Notes: generated by a model from the letters alone, not told the origin. Counted from the stretch's first letter, positions 34,450 through 43,842 are shown. The stretch is 47,200 nt of DNA from an uncultured Sphingomonas sp. (GCA_946482655.1 CAMLSA010000011.1:1-47200); one strand, 5' to 3'. Numbers and translations are program-made.

Positions 34450-35838
34450 ATGACCAAACAGGGCATATTGGCCGGCCCCCGGATCAGGCGGCTGCGGCGC
34501 GATCAGGCGCTGACCCAGCAGGTGATGGCGGAAATGCTTGGTATCTCGGATAGTTACCTGGCGCTCATCGAGGGCAATCGCCGCCCTTTGACGGCCGGGC
34601 TGATCCTGCGCCTTGCCGAACTGTTCGACTTCGATATCCGAAGCCTCAGCCAGCAGGAGCCGGGCGGTGGCGCGGCGGCGATGCGGCGGCGGCTGTCGGA
34701 TCCGCTGTTCGCCGACATCTCGGTCGATCGCGCCGAGCTGGAAGCGTGGCTCGACAATGCTCCAGCCGCCGCCGAGGCATTTGCCCGATTGTTCGATCGC
34801 TGGCGCGAAGGCGGGGGTCCGGGCAGTGACGCCGTCCCGGGACCGGTCGGCGCGGTTCGCCGCGAAATCGAGCGCTGGCGCAACCATTTCGCCGATCTCG
34901 ACGCCCATGCCGAGGCGCTCGCGGACGAACTGCGGATCGGCGCGGGTGATCTGTACGGGGCGATCGCCGAGCGGTTGCGGATCAAGCACCAGCTCACCAT
35001 CCGGATTTTGCCCTTCGACGTGATGCCCGACCGGCTCCGCCGGCTTGATCTCCATGCGCGCCAGCTCCAGCTTTCCGAACTGCTCGATCCCGCGGCGCGC
35101 AGCTTCCAGGCGGCGTTCCAGCTCGCCCAGATCGAGGCCAGGAGCGAAATTGACGGGCTTGTCGTCGGCGCCGCGTTCGGCGATCGCGCCGCGGAACGGC
35201 TCTACCGGCGCCATGTCACCTCCTATTTCGCCGCCGCGCTGATGATGCCCTACGGCCGGTTCCTGCGCGCCTGCGAGACCTCGGGCTACGATATCCAGCT
35301 TCTCCAGCGCCGCTTCGGCGCAGGCTATGAACAGGTTGCCCACCGCCTCACCACGCTCCAGCGGGTGGGTGCGCGGGGCCTGCCCTTCTTCATGTTGCGG
35401 ATCGATCGCGCCGGGCAGCTTTCCAAGGGCTATGCGGGGGCGAGCGGATCGGCGCTGATCGATGCGGTGCATCGTTGCCCGCTCTGGGCGATCCATCACG
35501 CCTTCGATCAGCCGGGGCGGCTGATCCGCCAGCTTGCCGAACTGGAGGATGGCTCACGCTGGTTCACGATCGCGGCGTCGGTCCGTCACCATGGCGGTGC
35601 CGCGGACGTGCCCGCGGCCGAGCATGTCGTGGCCCTCGGGCTGGCCGCCGAACATGCTTCGGCGCTGGCGATGGCGCGGGGCATCGACTTGGCGGGGCCG
35701 GCCGAACGGATCGGTCTCGGCTGCACCCATTGCCAGCGGCCCGACTGCGTCCAGCGTGCGGCGCCGCCGATCGGCCGCGTACTCACGATCAGCGAGCGCG
35801 ACCGGGGGCTCGCGCCATTCTCATTCGCCGCGGATTGA
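34450..35838 (+). CDS. XRE-family regulator with degenerate ImmA/IrrE and DUF2083 domains (ScfR type)
   Basis: 462 residues with GAGG 9 bases before the ATG. Residues about 10-65 form an XRE helix-turn-helix (LTQQVMAEMLGISDSYLALI). The middle aligns with the ImmA/IrrE-like region of this family but shows no HExxH, so no protease activity is expected. The C-terminal DUF2083 domain has a Cys cluster, C425-x2-C428-x4-C433 (GCTHCQRPDCVQRAAP), conserved in the short-chain fatty acyl-CoA regulator group (ScfR, RamB/PrpR-like), which sense propionyl-CoA or acetyl-CoA and control glyoxylate or propionate genes. Its targets here are unknown. Confidence 0.87.
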   Translation: MTKQGILAGPRIRRLRRDQALTQQVMAEMLGISDSYLALIEGNRRPLTAGLILRLAELFDFDIRSLSQQEPGGGAAAMRRRLSDPLFADISVDRAELEAWLDNAPAAAEAFARLFDRWREGGGPGSDAVPGPVGAVRREIERWRNHFADLDAHAEALADELRIGAGDLYGAIAERLRIKHQLTIRILPFDVMPDRLRRLDLHARQLQLSELLDPAARSFQAAFQLAQIEARSEIDGLVVGAAFGDRAAERLYRRHVTSYFAAALMMPYGRFLRACETSGYDIQLLQRRFGAGYEQVAHRLTTLQRVGARGLPFFMLRIDRAGQLSKGYAGASGSALIDAVHRCPLWAIHHAFDQPGRLIRQLAELEDGSRWFTIAASVRHHGGAADVPAAEHVVALGLAAEHASALAMARGIDLAGPAERIGLGCTHCQRPDCVQRAAPPIGRVLTISERDRGLAPFSFAAD

Positions 35839-35873
35839 ACTCCTTCATTCTCCCGGTCGGGAGGAACCGCCGC

Positions 35874-36833
35874 TTACTCCGCCGTCTCGGCTGCCGCGTC
35901 CAGCATCGCCATCTGCTCCGGGCTGAGCTTGAGATTCATAGCGCCGATCAGCGATTCGACTTGCTTCGTGCTTGTCGCGCTCGCGATGGGGGCGGTGATG
36001 CCGGGCGTGCCGATCAGCCATGCGATCGCGATCTGCGCCTGGCTCGCGCCGCTCTCTGCCGCGACCGCGTCGAGCGCCGCCAGCACTTTTTCGCCGCGCG
36101 CATTGAACAAGTTGGCAGTGGCGTAGCCGCGCGATCCCTTTTCGGCCTCTGCGGCCGACCGGTATTTTCCGGTCAGAAAGCCGGCCGCCAGCGCATAATA
36201 GGGTGTCACTCCGATATCATGATCGATGCAATATTTGCGGTACTCGGACGGAAACAGTTCCTTCGACATCAAGTTGAAGTGGGGTTGCAGCGCTCCATAG
36301 GGCGTGTACCCCTTCGCCCTCGCGATGTGGACCGCCGAGTCCAGGCGTCCCATCGTGAAGTTGGATGCGCCGAGGGCGCGGACCTTGCCGGCTCGGACGA
36401 GCTTGTCGAATGCCGCGGCGGTCTCCTCCTGCGGCGTATCCTCGAAATCGAAATGAGCGAGATAGAGATCGATATAGTCGGTCTGCAACCGCTTGAGCGA
36501 AAGGTCGACACCGGCGGCGATCGTTTCGCGATCAAGCCCCTTTCTGCCATTGATCTCCTGGACGCCGACCTTGGTCGCGATCTGGACGCTGGCGCGATTA
36601 CCGCGCGCCTTCATCCATTTGCCGAGAATCGTTTCCGATTCGCCGCCCACGTTGCCGGGGACGAAGGAGGTATAGACGTCGGCGGTGTCGATCATCGTCA
36701 CGCCGCCGGCGACGAAAGCGTCGAGAATGGCGAAGCTGCTTGGCTCGTCGGCGGTCCAGCCGAAGACGTTGCCGCCGGCGACGAGCGGCGAAACCGACAG
36801 GCCGGTGCTTCCCAATCTGCGCAACTCGGTCAT
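35874..36833 (-). CDS. Aldo/keto reductase
   Basis: 319 residues in the AKR (beta/alpha)8 barrel family, NADPH-dependent. The catalytic tetrad is visible as D49 and Y54 in MIDTADVYTS, K88 in QIATKVGV and H127 in LYLAHFD. The sequence RRLGSTGLSVSPLVAGGNVF at the start and GASNFTMGRLD are typical of the AKR11/12-like group. The substrate is unknown. The gene is 21 bases downstream of manC on the same strand and may share its transcript. Confidence 0.9.
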   Translation of the reverse strand: MTELRRLGSTGLSVSPLVAGGNVFGWTADEPSSFAILDAFVAGGVTMIDTADVYTSFVPGNVGGESETILGKWMKARGNRASVQIATKVGVQEINGRKGLDRETIAAGVDLSLKRLQTDYIDLYLAHFDFEDTPQEETAAAFDKLVRAGKVRALGASNFTMGRLDSAVHIARAKGYTPYGALQPHFNLMSKELFPSEYRKYCIDHDIGVTPYYALAAGFLTGKYRSAAEAEKGSRGYATANLFNARGEKVLAALDAVAAESGASQAQIAIAWLIGTPGITAPIASATSTKQVESLIGAMNLKLSPEQMAMLDAAAETAE

Positions 36834-36854
36834 GCTACCTGATCCTCCATAGGG

Positions 36855-37940
36855 TCAAAAGGGCGTGTCGAGGGTGTCATGCCCCTTTTCCTTCAGCTTC
36901 TCGATGATCTTCTTGACGTCCTGGCTCGATCCGCGCGGCAGGATCATGACCGCGTCGCGTGTGGCGACGACGATGAGATCGTGAACGCCGGCCGTCGTGA
37001 CGACCGGCCCTTCGCTGCGGATCAGACAGCCGCTCGTGTCGATCATGACGACGTCGCCCTTGACGACATTGTCCTGCGCGTCCCCCGGCCCCAGCGCGTG
37101 AAGCGCATCCCAGCTGCCGACGTCGGACCAGCCCATCTCGACCGGCACCACCGCGACCCGTTCAGCCTTCTCCATCACCGCATAGTCGATCGATTCGGAA
37201 GGGCAGGCGAGGAAGGCGTCGCATTCGGGACGCACCATGAGGCCGTCGCGGTGAGCCCGATCGAGCGCCGCTTTCGTGCAAGCGACCATCGCCGGCTCGA
37301 ATTGCCCGAGCGCCGCCAAATAGGCGTCGGCTCGAAACAGGAAAATGCCGCCGTTCCAGCTGTAATTGCCATCAGCGAGATAGGCGGCGGCGCGTTCGAG
37401 ATCAGGCTTCTCGACGAAGGCCTCGACCTTATGGACGCCCGGCACAATCGCCTCGCCGCGGCGGATATAGCCGTAGCCCGTCTCGGGCTTGTCGGGAGCG
37501 ATACCGAAGGTGACGAGCCATCCGTCGCGAACCAGCGGCATCGCCGCCTCGATCGCGGCGTGAAAAGCCGGCACGTCGTCGACGACATGGTCGCTCGGCA
37601 TCACCAGCAGCGCGGACTGCGGGTCGGCCTCGATCGCGGCGAGCGCGATCGCCGGGGCGGTGTTGCGGCCCGCCGGCTCGAGGATGACCGCCGCCGTCGG
37701 ACAGTCGCGCATCTGCGCCGCGATCTCCTCGGCATGGAGCGCATTGGTGACGACGATCGCGGGGCCGAACCTCTTCGGATCGGGACAACGCTGCGCCGTC
37801 ATCTGCAGCATCGTCCGCTCACCGGTCAGCGCGAGCAGCTGCTTCGGCTTTTTCGAGCGCGACAGGGGCCATAGCCGGGTGCCCGAGCCACCCGACAGGA
37901 TGACCGGCGTTATTAAGGTGGTGGAAATGGCGGGCTCCAT
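36855..37940 (-). CDS. manC: Mannose-1-phosphate guanylyltransferase (GDP-mannose synthesis)
   Basis: 361 residues from the ATG at 37938-37940. The enzyme makes GDP-mannose from mannose-1-phosphate and GTP, for exopolysaccharide or LPS sugars. The nucleotidyltransferase signature is ILSGGSGTRLWPLSRSKKPK (residues 14-33), with EPAGRNTAPAIALAA, VMPSDHVV and FVEKPDLERA later. It is a single-domain form without the C-terminal isomerase of the bifunctional enzymes. It is divergent from the sugar transferase gene, with a 96-base gap that holds an 8-bp inverted repeat. The frame is open far upstream but that part is antisense to the sugar transferase. Confidence 0.92.
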   Translation of the reverse strand: MEPAISTTLITPVILSGGSGTRLWPLSRSKKPKQLLALTGERTMLQMTAQRCPDPKRFGPAIVVTNALHAEEIAAQMRDCPTAAVILEPAGRNTAPAIALAAIEADPQSALLVMPSDHVVDDVPAFHAAIEAAMPLVRDGWLVTFGIAPDKPETGYGYIRRGEAIVPGVHKVEAFVEKPDLERAAAYLADGNYSWNGGIFLFRADAYLAALGQFEPAMVACTKAALDRAHRDGLMVRPECDAFLACPSESIDYAVMEKAERVAVVPVEMGWSDVGSWDALHALGPGDAQDNVVKGDVVMIDTSGCLIRSEGPVVTTAGVHDLIVVATRDAVMILPRGSSQDVKKIIEKLKEKGHDTLDTPF

Positions 37941-37992
37941 GGTCCAGAAGGATCGTGCCGTTATCGGACAGGTGATGGACGGGCGGCAAGGG

Positions 37993-38018
37993 GGTTTCAT
38001 GTTTGGGGGTATGAAACC
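37993..38018. promoter_or_regulatory. 8-bp perfect inverted repeat in the manC / sugar transferase gap
   Basis: GGTTTCAT (37993-38000) and ATGAAACC (38011-38018) are exact reverse complements 10 bases apart, about one DNA turn plus. They lie 52 bases upstream of manC and 18 bases upstream of the sugar transferase start. The arrangement fits a dimeric regulator acting on both promoters, or a leader hairpin. Confidence 0.55.
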
Positions 38019-38036
38019 GGCAGTGCGGCGTCGGCG

Positions 38037-39425
38037 ATGATCAGGCTGTTCAAACATTATGTAGCCTATCCCGTGCTGGTGCTGGCCCTGGCCGATCTTG
38101 CGGTGCTGCTGTTGGCAGCCGAGGCGGGCTGGATATTGCGCCTGCGCCAGATCGGTATCGACCCGGGCTCGCTCTGGGACCGCGTGCCGCAGCTTTTGAC
38201 GTTCGCCTTGTCGGTTCAGGCGGCAATGATCGGCGTCGGCGTCTACGCGCCCGAATCGATGCAGACCTTCCGCTTCGCGGCGGCGCGGCTGCTGGTCGCC
38301 AGCTCGCTCGGAGTCATCCTGATCTCGGTGCTGCATTTCATCGCGCCCGGCATCACCTTGTGGCGGTCCAATTCGGTCTACTCGATGGTGCTTTCGGTGG
38401 TACTGCTGCTGGCCGTGCGGGTGCTGCTCGGCGGATTGGTCAGCGGCGACATGTTCAAGCGGCGGATCCTGCTGCTCGGCGCGGGGCGCCGCGCCAAGCG
38501 TGTCGCCGACATGGAGCGCCGCACCGGATCGGGCTTCGTGATCGTCGGCTGCGTCGACATGAAGGATGTGCCGCCGCAGATCGAAACCGCGATCTCGCGC
38601 ACCGATGTGGAGAGCCTGTCCGGCCTGGTCGAGAAAACCGAGGCGAACGAGGTGGTGCTCGCGCTCGACGAACGGCGCAACACGGTACCGGTCGATGCGC
38701 TGCTCCGGCTCAAGACGACCGGCGTTCATGTCACCGACATTTCGGACTTTCTCGAACGCGAGACCGGCCGGATCGACCTCGATACGGTGCGCCCGTCCTG
38801 GTTGATCTTTTCCGACGGCTTCTCCTCGGGCCGCCAGCTGTCGATGATCCTCAAGCGAGGTTTCGACGTGGTGGTGAGCGCGCTGCTGCTGACCGTCACC
38901 GCGCCGGTCATCCTGATCACCGCGCTGCTCGTCAAACTCGACAGCCCCGGACCAGCCTTCTACCGGCAAACTCGCGTCGGGCGCTATGGCGAGACCTATG
39001 AGATATTGAAGCTGCGCTCGATGCGTCAGGATGCCGAGGCCGGCGGATCGGCGATCTGGGCGCAGAAGAGCGATCCGCGCATCACTCGGATCGGCCGGAT
39101 CATCCGCCTGATCCGGGTCGACGAACTGCCCCAGATGTGGACCGTGTTGAAGGGCGACATGAGTTTTGTCGGCCCGCGACCCGAGCGGCCCGAGTTCGTC
39201 GCCGAACTCGAACGACAGATCCCCTTTTATGCCGAGCGGCACATGGTCAAGCCCGGGATCACGGGTTGGGCGCAGATCAATTATCCCTATGGGGCGAGCC
39301 TCGACGACGCCCGCCACAAGCTCGAATATGATCTCTACTACACCAAGAATTACAGCCCCTTCCTCGATCTGCTGATCATCCTGCAGACCTTGCGCGTGCT
39401 GCTTTGGGCCGAAGGGGCGCGGTAG
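38037..39425 (+). CDS. PEP-CTERM-type polyprenyl sugar-phosphate transferase (EPS initiation)
   Basis: 462 residues. About five N-terminal membrane segments (to about 135) precede a nucleotide-binding-like middle (RRILLLGAGRRAKRV). The C-terminal bacterial sugar transferase domain begins at KRGFDVVVSALLLTVTAPVI and has YEILKLRSMRQDAE, RIGRIIRLIRVDELPQMW and MSFVGPRPERPEFV. The enzyme puts the first sugar phosphate on undecaprenyl phosphate at the inner membrane. The size and the following prsK-prsR match the TIGR03013 group linked to the XrtA/PEP-CTERM exosortase system. It lies 5 bases before prsK and is divergent from manC. Confidence 0.9.
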   Translation: MIRLFKHYVAYPVLVLALADLAVLLLAAEAGWILRLRQIGIDPGSLWDRVPQLLTFALSVQAAMIGVGVYAPESMQTFRFAAARLLVASSLGVILISVLHFIAPGITLWRSNSVYSMVLSVVLLLAVRVLLGGLVSGDMFKRRILLLGAGRRAKRVADMERRTGSGFVIVGCVDMKDVPPQIETAISRTDVESLSGLVEKTEANEVVLALDERRNTVPVDALLRLKTTGVHVTDISDFLERETGRIDLDTVRPSWLIFSDGFSSGRQLSMILKRGFDVVVSALLLTVTAPVILITALLVKLDSPGPAFYRQTRVGRYGETYEILKLRSMRQDAEAGGSAIWAQKSDPRITRIGRIIRLIRVDELPQMWTVLKGDMSFVGPRPERPEFVAELERQIPFYAERHMVKPGITGWAQINYPYGASLDDARHKLEYDLYYTKNYSPFLDLLIILQTLRVLLWAEGAR

Positions 39426-39430
39426 GCCCG

Positions 39431-41584
39431 ATGGCGCGGGGACTTGAAGCCGCGATGCTCGCCCAGCAGGTGGCGCCGGCCTCTGCCTACACCAGCACCC
39501 TCCCGCCCGAGATCGTCCTCGCCGCGATCACCTGGGGCCATGCGCTGGCCGCGCTCATGTTCGCGGCGCTGGTGGGCTGGCAGGCAACCGTCAGGGCGGG
39601 CGGCTCGCGCCGCTTCGCGCTGACCGTCGCCTGCGCTTTGACCTCGGCATGGTGCGCGCTGGTGGCGATATCCGGCGCTGGCGGCGTTTCGTCGAGCGTG
39701 GTCAAGAGTCTCGCCGATGCCGCCTGGCTGGGCTTTCTGTTCGCATTGCAGCCGCCGCTCTCCGCACGGGATCGCCGCCCGGTGATTCTCGGCATCTATG
39801 CGCTGCTCGGCAGCCTGATCCTCGCGGCCGTGATCATCAAGGCGCTGCCGCTGCTGTTCTCGGGCAGCCCGCGGATCCAGGAAACGCTGTTCCTGTCGGG
39901 GCAGGCGATCCGCATCGCGATCGCGATCGGCGCGCTCTGCCTGCTCCACAATATCTACACCGCGGCCTCGCCCGAGGCGCGCTGGGGGCTCGGTTCGCCG
40001 ATGCTGGCGCTCACGGTAATGTGGGGATTCGATCTCAATCTCGCGACGGTCGCCTATCTGATCAACGGCTGGCCGATGGGCCTGTTCGGGCTGCGGGGCA
40101 TGGTCTTGGTGCTGATCGCGCCCATGTTGGTCACCGTCAGCCGTCTCGCCACGCTCGATCAAATGCGCACCTCGCGCAGCGCCCGCTTCCAGACCATGAC
40201 TCTCGTGGTCAGCGGCGCCTATCTAGCGGGGATGGTGTTGATCGCGCGCCTGTTTGCGATCGGCGGCCATCAGGAGCGGTTGCCGCAATTCACGCTCGCC
40301 GCGGCGTTCGTCGCCTTCGCCTTGTCCTTCTTTCCATCGACCCGCTACCGCCAGCGGTTCAAGAAGGCGCTCGGCCGCCATCTGTTCCAGCATCGCTACG
40401 ACTATCGCGTCGAATGGCGCCGATTCACCGAAACCGTCGGTCAGCCGGGCGAAGCGGCCCCGCCGCTGGCCGAACGGACGGTCAAGGCCATCGCCGACAT
40501 TTTCGACTGCCCCGGCGGGCTGCTTATGCTGCGCGGCCAGGATGGCGGGCTCGATTCCTCGGCACGGTGGAACTGGCAGCCGCTCGATGCGCCGCCGGCG
40601 GCGGCGGCGGCGCTCGCCGAACATCTCGAGCACGGGGGCGACGTGATCGAAATCGAACGGCTGCGGGCCGGGGAGGAGGATGCCGTGCTGCCGCTGGTGC
40701 CTGAATGGATAGTGGCCGAGGACCAGGCCTGGGTGCTCGTGCCCCTGATCCATTTCGACCGGCTCGTCGGTGCGGTGCTGCTCCAGCGGCCGCGCGAGCC
40801 GCGGCTGCTCGACGATGAGGATCATGATCTTCTGAGGGTGGCGGGACGGCAGGTGGCGAGCTATCTAGCCGAGGCCCGGGGACAGGAGGCGCTTTCGGAT
40901 GCCCGCCGTTTCGATGAGTTCAACCGGCGTTTCGCCTTCATCATGCACGACATCAAGAATCTCGTGAGCCAGCTCAGCCTGCTCGCGCGCAACGCCGAAC
41001 GCCATGCCGACAACCCTGAATTCCGGGCAGACATGATCGACACGCTGCAGGGATCGGTCGGAAAGATGAACGACCTGCTGGCGCGGCTGTCGCAGCATCA
41101 CAGGGCCAAGCCCGATGAGCCCGCTCCGCATTCGCTGCGGACCCTGACCGAGGAGATGCTGCGCAAGCGCGCCAGGGCCTATCCGATCCGGATCAGCGCG
41201 CGCGACGAGGTGATGGCCGTGGTCGACCCGGACCGTTTCGAGCAGGCGCTCGGCCATCTCGTTCAAAATGCGATCGACGCGAGCCGGGATGCGGAGCCGG
41301 TCGACCTGGTCATCGGCCGGCGCGGGCTCGAGGCGGTCGTCGAGGTGATCGATCGCGGTTGCGGCATGTCGGCCGAGTTCATCCGCTCGCGGCTGTTTCA
41401 TCCCTTTTCCTCGACCAAGGAAGGCGGCTTCGGGATCGGCGCCTTCGAGGCCCGTTCGATCATTGCCGGCTTGGGCGGCCGGCTCGAGGTCCAGAGCCGC
41501 GAAGGCGAAGGCAGCCGCTTCACCATCATCCTGCCGATGGCGGCCCTGTTCGGCGGCGGCCTGCCGACGGCGGCGGCATCATGA
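39431..41584 (+). CDS. prsK: PEP-CTERM system histidine kinase PrsK
   Basis: 717 residues from the ATG at 39431. A second ATG at 39455 is possible. The N-terminal half has about eight membrane segments (HALAALMFAALVGW at the start). A GAF-like domain follows (TVKAIADIFDCPGGLLMLRG). The kinase core has phospho-His506 in FIMHDIKNLVSQLSLLARN, the N box LGHLVQNAIDAS, and G boxes VIDRGCGMS and EGGFGIGAFEARSI. PrsK senses an unknown signal and phosphorylates PrsR, encoded next (ATGA overlap at 41581-41584). It controls exosortase and EPS genes in the XrtA system (family knowledge). Confidence 0.9.
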   Translation: MARGLEAAMLAQQVAPASAYTSTLPPEIVLAAITWGHALAALMFAALVGWQATVRAGGSRRFALTVACALTSAWCALVAISGAGGVSSSVVKSLADAAWLGFLFALQPPLSARDRRPVILGIYALLGSLILAAVIIKALPLLFSGSPRIQETLFLSGQAIRIAIAIGALCLLHNIYTAASPEARWGLGSPMLALTVMWGFDLNLATVAYLINGWPMGLFGLRGMVLVLIAPMLVTVSRLATLDQMRTSRSARFQTMTLVVSGAYLAGMVLIARLFAIGGHQERLPQFTLAAAFVAFALSFFPSTRYRQRFKKALGRHLFQHRYDYRVEWRRFTETVGQPGEAAPPLAERTVKAIADIFDCPGGLLMLRGQDGGLDSSARWNWQPLDAPPAAAAALAEHLEHGGDVIEIERLRAGEEDAVLPLVPEWIVAEDQAWVLVPLIHFDRLVGAVLLQRPREPRLLDDEDHDLLRVAGRQVASYLAEARGQEALSDARRFDEFNRRFAFIMHDIKNLVSQLSLLARNAERHADNPEFRADMIDTLQGSVGKMNDLLARLSQHHRAKPDEPAPHSLRTLTEEMLRKRARAYPIRISARDEVMAVVDPDRFEQALGHLVQNAIDASRDAEPVDLVIGRRGLEAVVEVIDRGCGMSAEFIRSRLFHPFSSTKEGGFGIGAFEARSIIAGLGGRLEVQSREGEGSRFTIILPMAALFGGGLPTAAAS

Positions 41585-42936
41585 CTGGTCCCAGGCCGCG
41601 GCTGCTGATCGTCGAAGACGACGAGGGCCTGCAAAAGCAGCTGCGCTGGGCCTATGAGGAATATGAGGTGATCTCGGCCACCAACCGTGCGGCCGCGATC
41701 GATGCGCTGCGCCATCATGCGCCGGCGGTCGTGACGCTCGACCTCGGCCTTCCCCCCGATCCCAACGGCACCAGCGAGGGCTTCGCCACCCTGGACGCGA
41801 TTCTCGCGCTCAAGCCCGATACCAAGGTGATCGTCGCCTCGGGCCATGGCGCCCGCGAGGGGGCGCTCCGTGCGATCGCGGCGGGGGCCTATGACTATTA
41901 CCACAAGCCGGTCGACATCGACGAGCTTGGGCTGATCGTCGCGCGCGCCTTTCAGCTCCACGAGCTCGAACAGGAAAATGCCCGGCTTCAGGCACAGGAC
42001 GGCGGCTCCGCGCTCGACGGCGGCCTCATCACCAACGACCCCGGCATGCTCAAGGTGGCGCGGACGATCGAGCGCGTCGCCAATACCGATGCTTCGGTGA
42101 TGCTGCTCGGCGCGAGCGGCACCGGCAAGGAGGTGCTTGCGCGCGGGCTCCACCGCGCGAGCGGGCGCGGCGGCGCCTTCGTCGCGATCAATTGCGCCGC
42201 GATCCCCGAAAATCTGCTCGAAGCGGAGCTGTTCGGCTACGAGAAGGGAGCCTTTACCGGCGCGATCAAGACCACCGAGGGCAAGATCGAACAAGCCCAG
42301 GGCGGCACCCTCTTCCTCGACGAGGTGGGGGACATCCCGCTGGCGCTCCAGGTCAAGCTGCTGCGCTTCCTCCAGGAGCGGGTGGTCGAGCGAATCGGCA
42401 GCCGCAAGGCGATCCCGGTCGACACGCGCATCGTCTGTGCGACCCATCAGGACCTCGACGCGATGATCGCCGAGACGCGATTCCGGGAGGATCTCTATTA
42501 CCGCCTTGCCGAGATCGTGGTGCGTATCCCGTCACTCGCCCAGCGGCCCGGCGACACGCTGCTGATCGCCCGGATGCTGCTGAAAAAACTGGCGCGCGAG
42601 ATGAAGTCGCCGGTGCAGGGCTTCGCGCCCGACGCCCTGGCCGCGATCGATGGCTGGAGCTGGCCCGGCAACGTCCGCGAGCTCGAGAACAAGCTCAAGC
42701 GGGCGGTGATCATGGCCGACGGGAAGTTCGTCACCGCCGAGGATCTCGATCTGGTGCCCGAGCGCGAAGACGGCGGCTTCCTCAACCTCAAGGCGGTCCG
42801 CGAGGCCGCCGACCGCGCGGCGATCACCCGCGCGTTGGCGCGCAGCGACGGCAATATCTCGAATGCGGCGAAGATGCTGGGGATCAGCCGGCCGACCCTC
42901 TATGACCTGCTCAAGCAATATGGGATCGAACCATGA
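41581..42936 (+). CDS. prsR: PEP-CTERM system sigma-54 response regulator PrsR
   Basis: 451 residues. An N-terminal receiver has phospho-acceptor Asp54 in VVTLDLGLPPD and Lys in YDYYHKPVDIDEL. The AAA+ sigma-54 interaction domain has Walker A GASGTGKE, the sigma-54 contact loop GYEKGAFTGAIKT, and the Walker B-type GGTLFLDEVGD. The C-terminal helix-turn-helix is ISNAAKMLGISRPTLYDLLK. It activates sigma-54 promoters of EPS and PEP-CTERM genes in response to PrsK. The start overlaps the stop of prsK. Confidence 0.92.
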   Translation: MTGPRPRLLIVEDDEGLQKQLRWAYEEYEVISATNRAAAIDALRHHAPAVVTLDLGLPPDPNGTSEGFATLDAILALKPDTKVIVASGHGAREGALRAIAAGAYDYYHKPVDIDELGLIVARAFQLHELEQENARLQAQDGGSALDGGLITNDPGMLKVARTIERVANTDASVMLLGASGTGKEVLARGLHRASGRGGAFVAINCAAIPENLLEAELFGYEKGAFTGAIKTTEGKIEQAQGGTLFLDEVGDIPLALQVKLLRFLQERVVERIGSRKAIPVDTRIVCATHQDLDAMIAETRFREDLYYRLAEIVVRIPSLAQRPGDTLLIARMLLKKLAREMKSPVQGFAPDALAAIDGWSWPGNVRELENKLKRAVIMADGKFVTAEDLDLVPEREDGGFLNLKAVREAADRAAITRALARSDGNISNAAKMLGISRPTLYDLLKQYGIEP

Positions 42937-42990
42937 TCCGCCGTGGGGAAATGTTGAAAGACCGATGATCCGGTCCTATCGCGCTCACCC

Positions 42991-43815
42991 ATGACGGACC
43001 CCGAAGCTCTCGCCCGGATCGCGGCCGCGCTCGAACGGCTCGCGCCGCCGCCCGCGCCGCATGCCGATCCCGCCGCGCACCCCGCTTATGTCTGGCGCGA
43101 CGGCGGGCTCGCCGAGGCGTGCGTGTTCAACCCGCTGCCGCTCGACCTGCTCACCGGCATCGACGCCCAGAAGGATGCGCTGGTCGAGAATGCCCGCCGC
43201 CTGGCCCGGCGCGCGGCCGCGCACGACGTGCTGCTGTGGGGTGCGCGCGGCGCGGGCAAGTCGGCGCTGGTCAAGGCCGCGGTGCGTGCGTTGCGCGAGG
43301 AGGGACACGATATTGCCCTGATCGAGGTCGCCACCGACCAGCTCCAGGTGCTGCCGCACCTGTTCGCACTGATCGCCGACGTTCCGCGCGCGTTCATCCT
43401 GTTCCTCGACGATCTCGGCTTCGACGAGGCCGGCGGGGGGCAGGGGCCACGGCTGCTGCGCTCAATGCTCGAAGGGGGCGCCGAGGCGCGGCCCGGCAAT
43501 GCCCGGCTTCATGTCACCGCCAATCGCCGCCATATCGTGCCGCGCGACCTAAAGGAGCAGGACAGTCCGATCAACCCGCGCGACGTCGTCGACGACAAGC
43601 TCGCGCTGGCCGATCGCTTCGGCCTCTCGCTCGGCTTCCATGTCTGCGATCAAGACACCTATGTCGCCATGGTGGCGGGTTATGCTGAAAGATTTGGACT
43701 GATCTTCGAACCGCTCGACGCGATCGCCTGGGCGACCCAGCGGGGCAGCCGTTCGGGGCGGGTGGCGTGGCAATATGTCGTCGAACTGGCGGGAAGAGCG
43801 GGGAAGACGGTTTAA
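42991..43815 (+). CDS. DUF815 AAA+ ATPase
   Basis: 274 residues in the DUF815 family of unknown function. Walker A is LLWGARGAGKSAL (residues 81-93). The Walker B region is AFILFLDDLGFDE, and ARLHVTANRRHIVPRD, EQDSPINPRDVVDDKLAL and SLGFHVCDQDTYVAMVAGYA follow. An N-terminal Pro/Ala-rich segment (PPPAPHADPAAHP) precedes the fold. It lies 54 bases after prsR, which may be only proximity. I cannot assign a role beyond ATPase. Confidence 0.88.
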   Translation: MTDPEALARIAAALERLAPPPAPHADPAAHPAYVWRDGGLAEACVFNPLPLDLLTGIDAQKDALVENARRLARRAAAHDVLLWGARGAGKSALVKAAVRALREEGHDIALIEVATDQLQVLPHLFALIADVPRAFILFLDDLGFDEAGGGQGPRLLRSMLEGGAEARPGNARLHVTANRRHIVPRDLKEQDSPINPRDVVDDKLALADRFGLSLGFHVCDQDTYVAMVAGYAERFGLIFEPLDAIAWATQRGSRSGRVAWQYVVELAGRAGKTV

Positions 43816-43842
43816 GTCTCTTTTCAAAGGCCGGCGCGGCGC

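Noticed and set aside
37950..37970. GGCACG-N4-TTCT on the minus strand before manC as a sigma-54 promoter
   Set aside because: The essential GC at -12 is replaced, and the start would fall almost on the ATG.
37941..39317. In-frame upstream extension of manC on the minus strand, giving an 820-residue frame
   Set aside because: The added part is antisense to the sugar transferase and matches no family. manC has its own ATG with the normal N-terminus.
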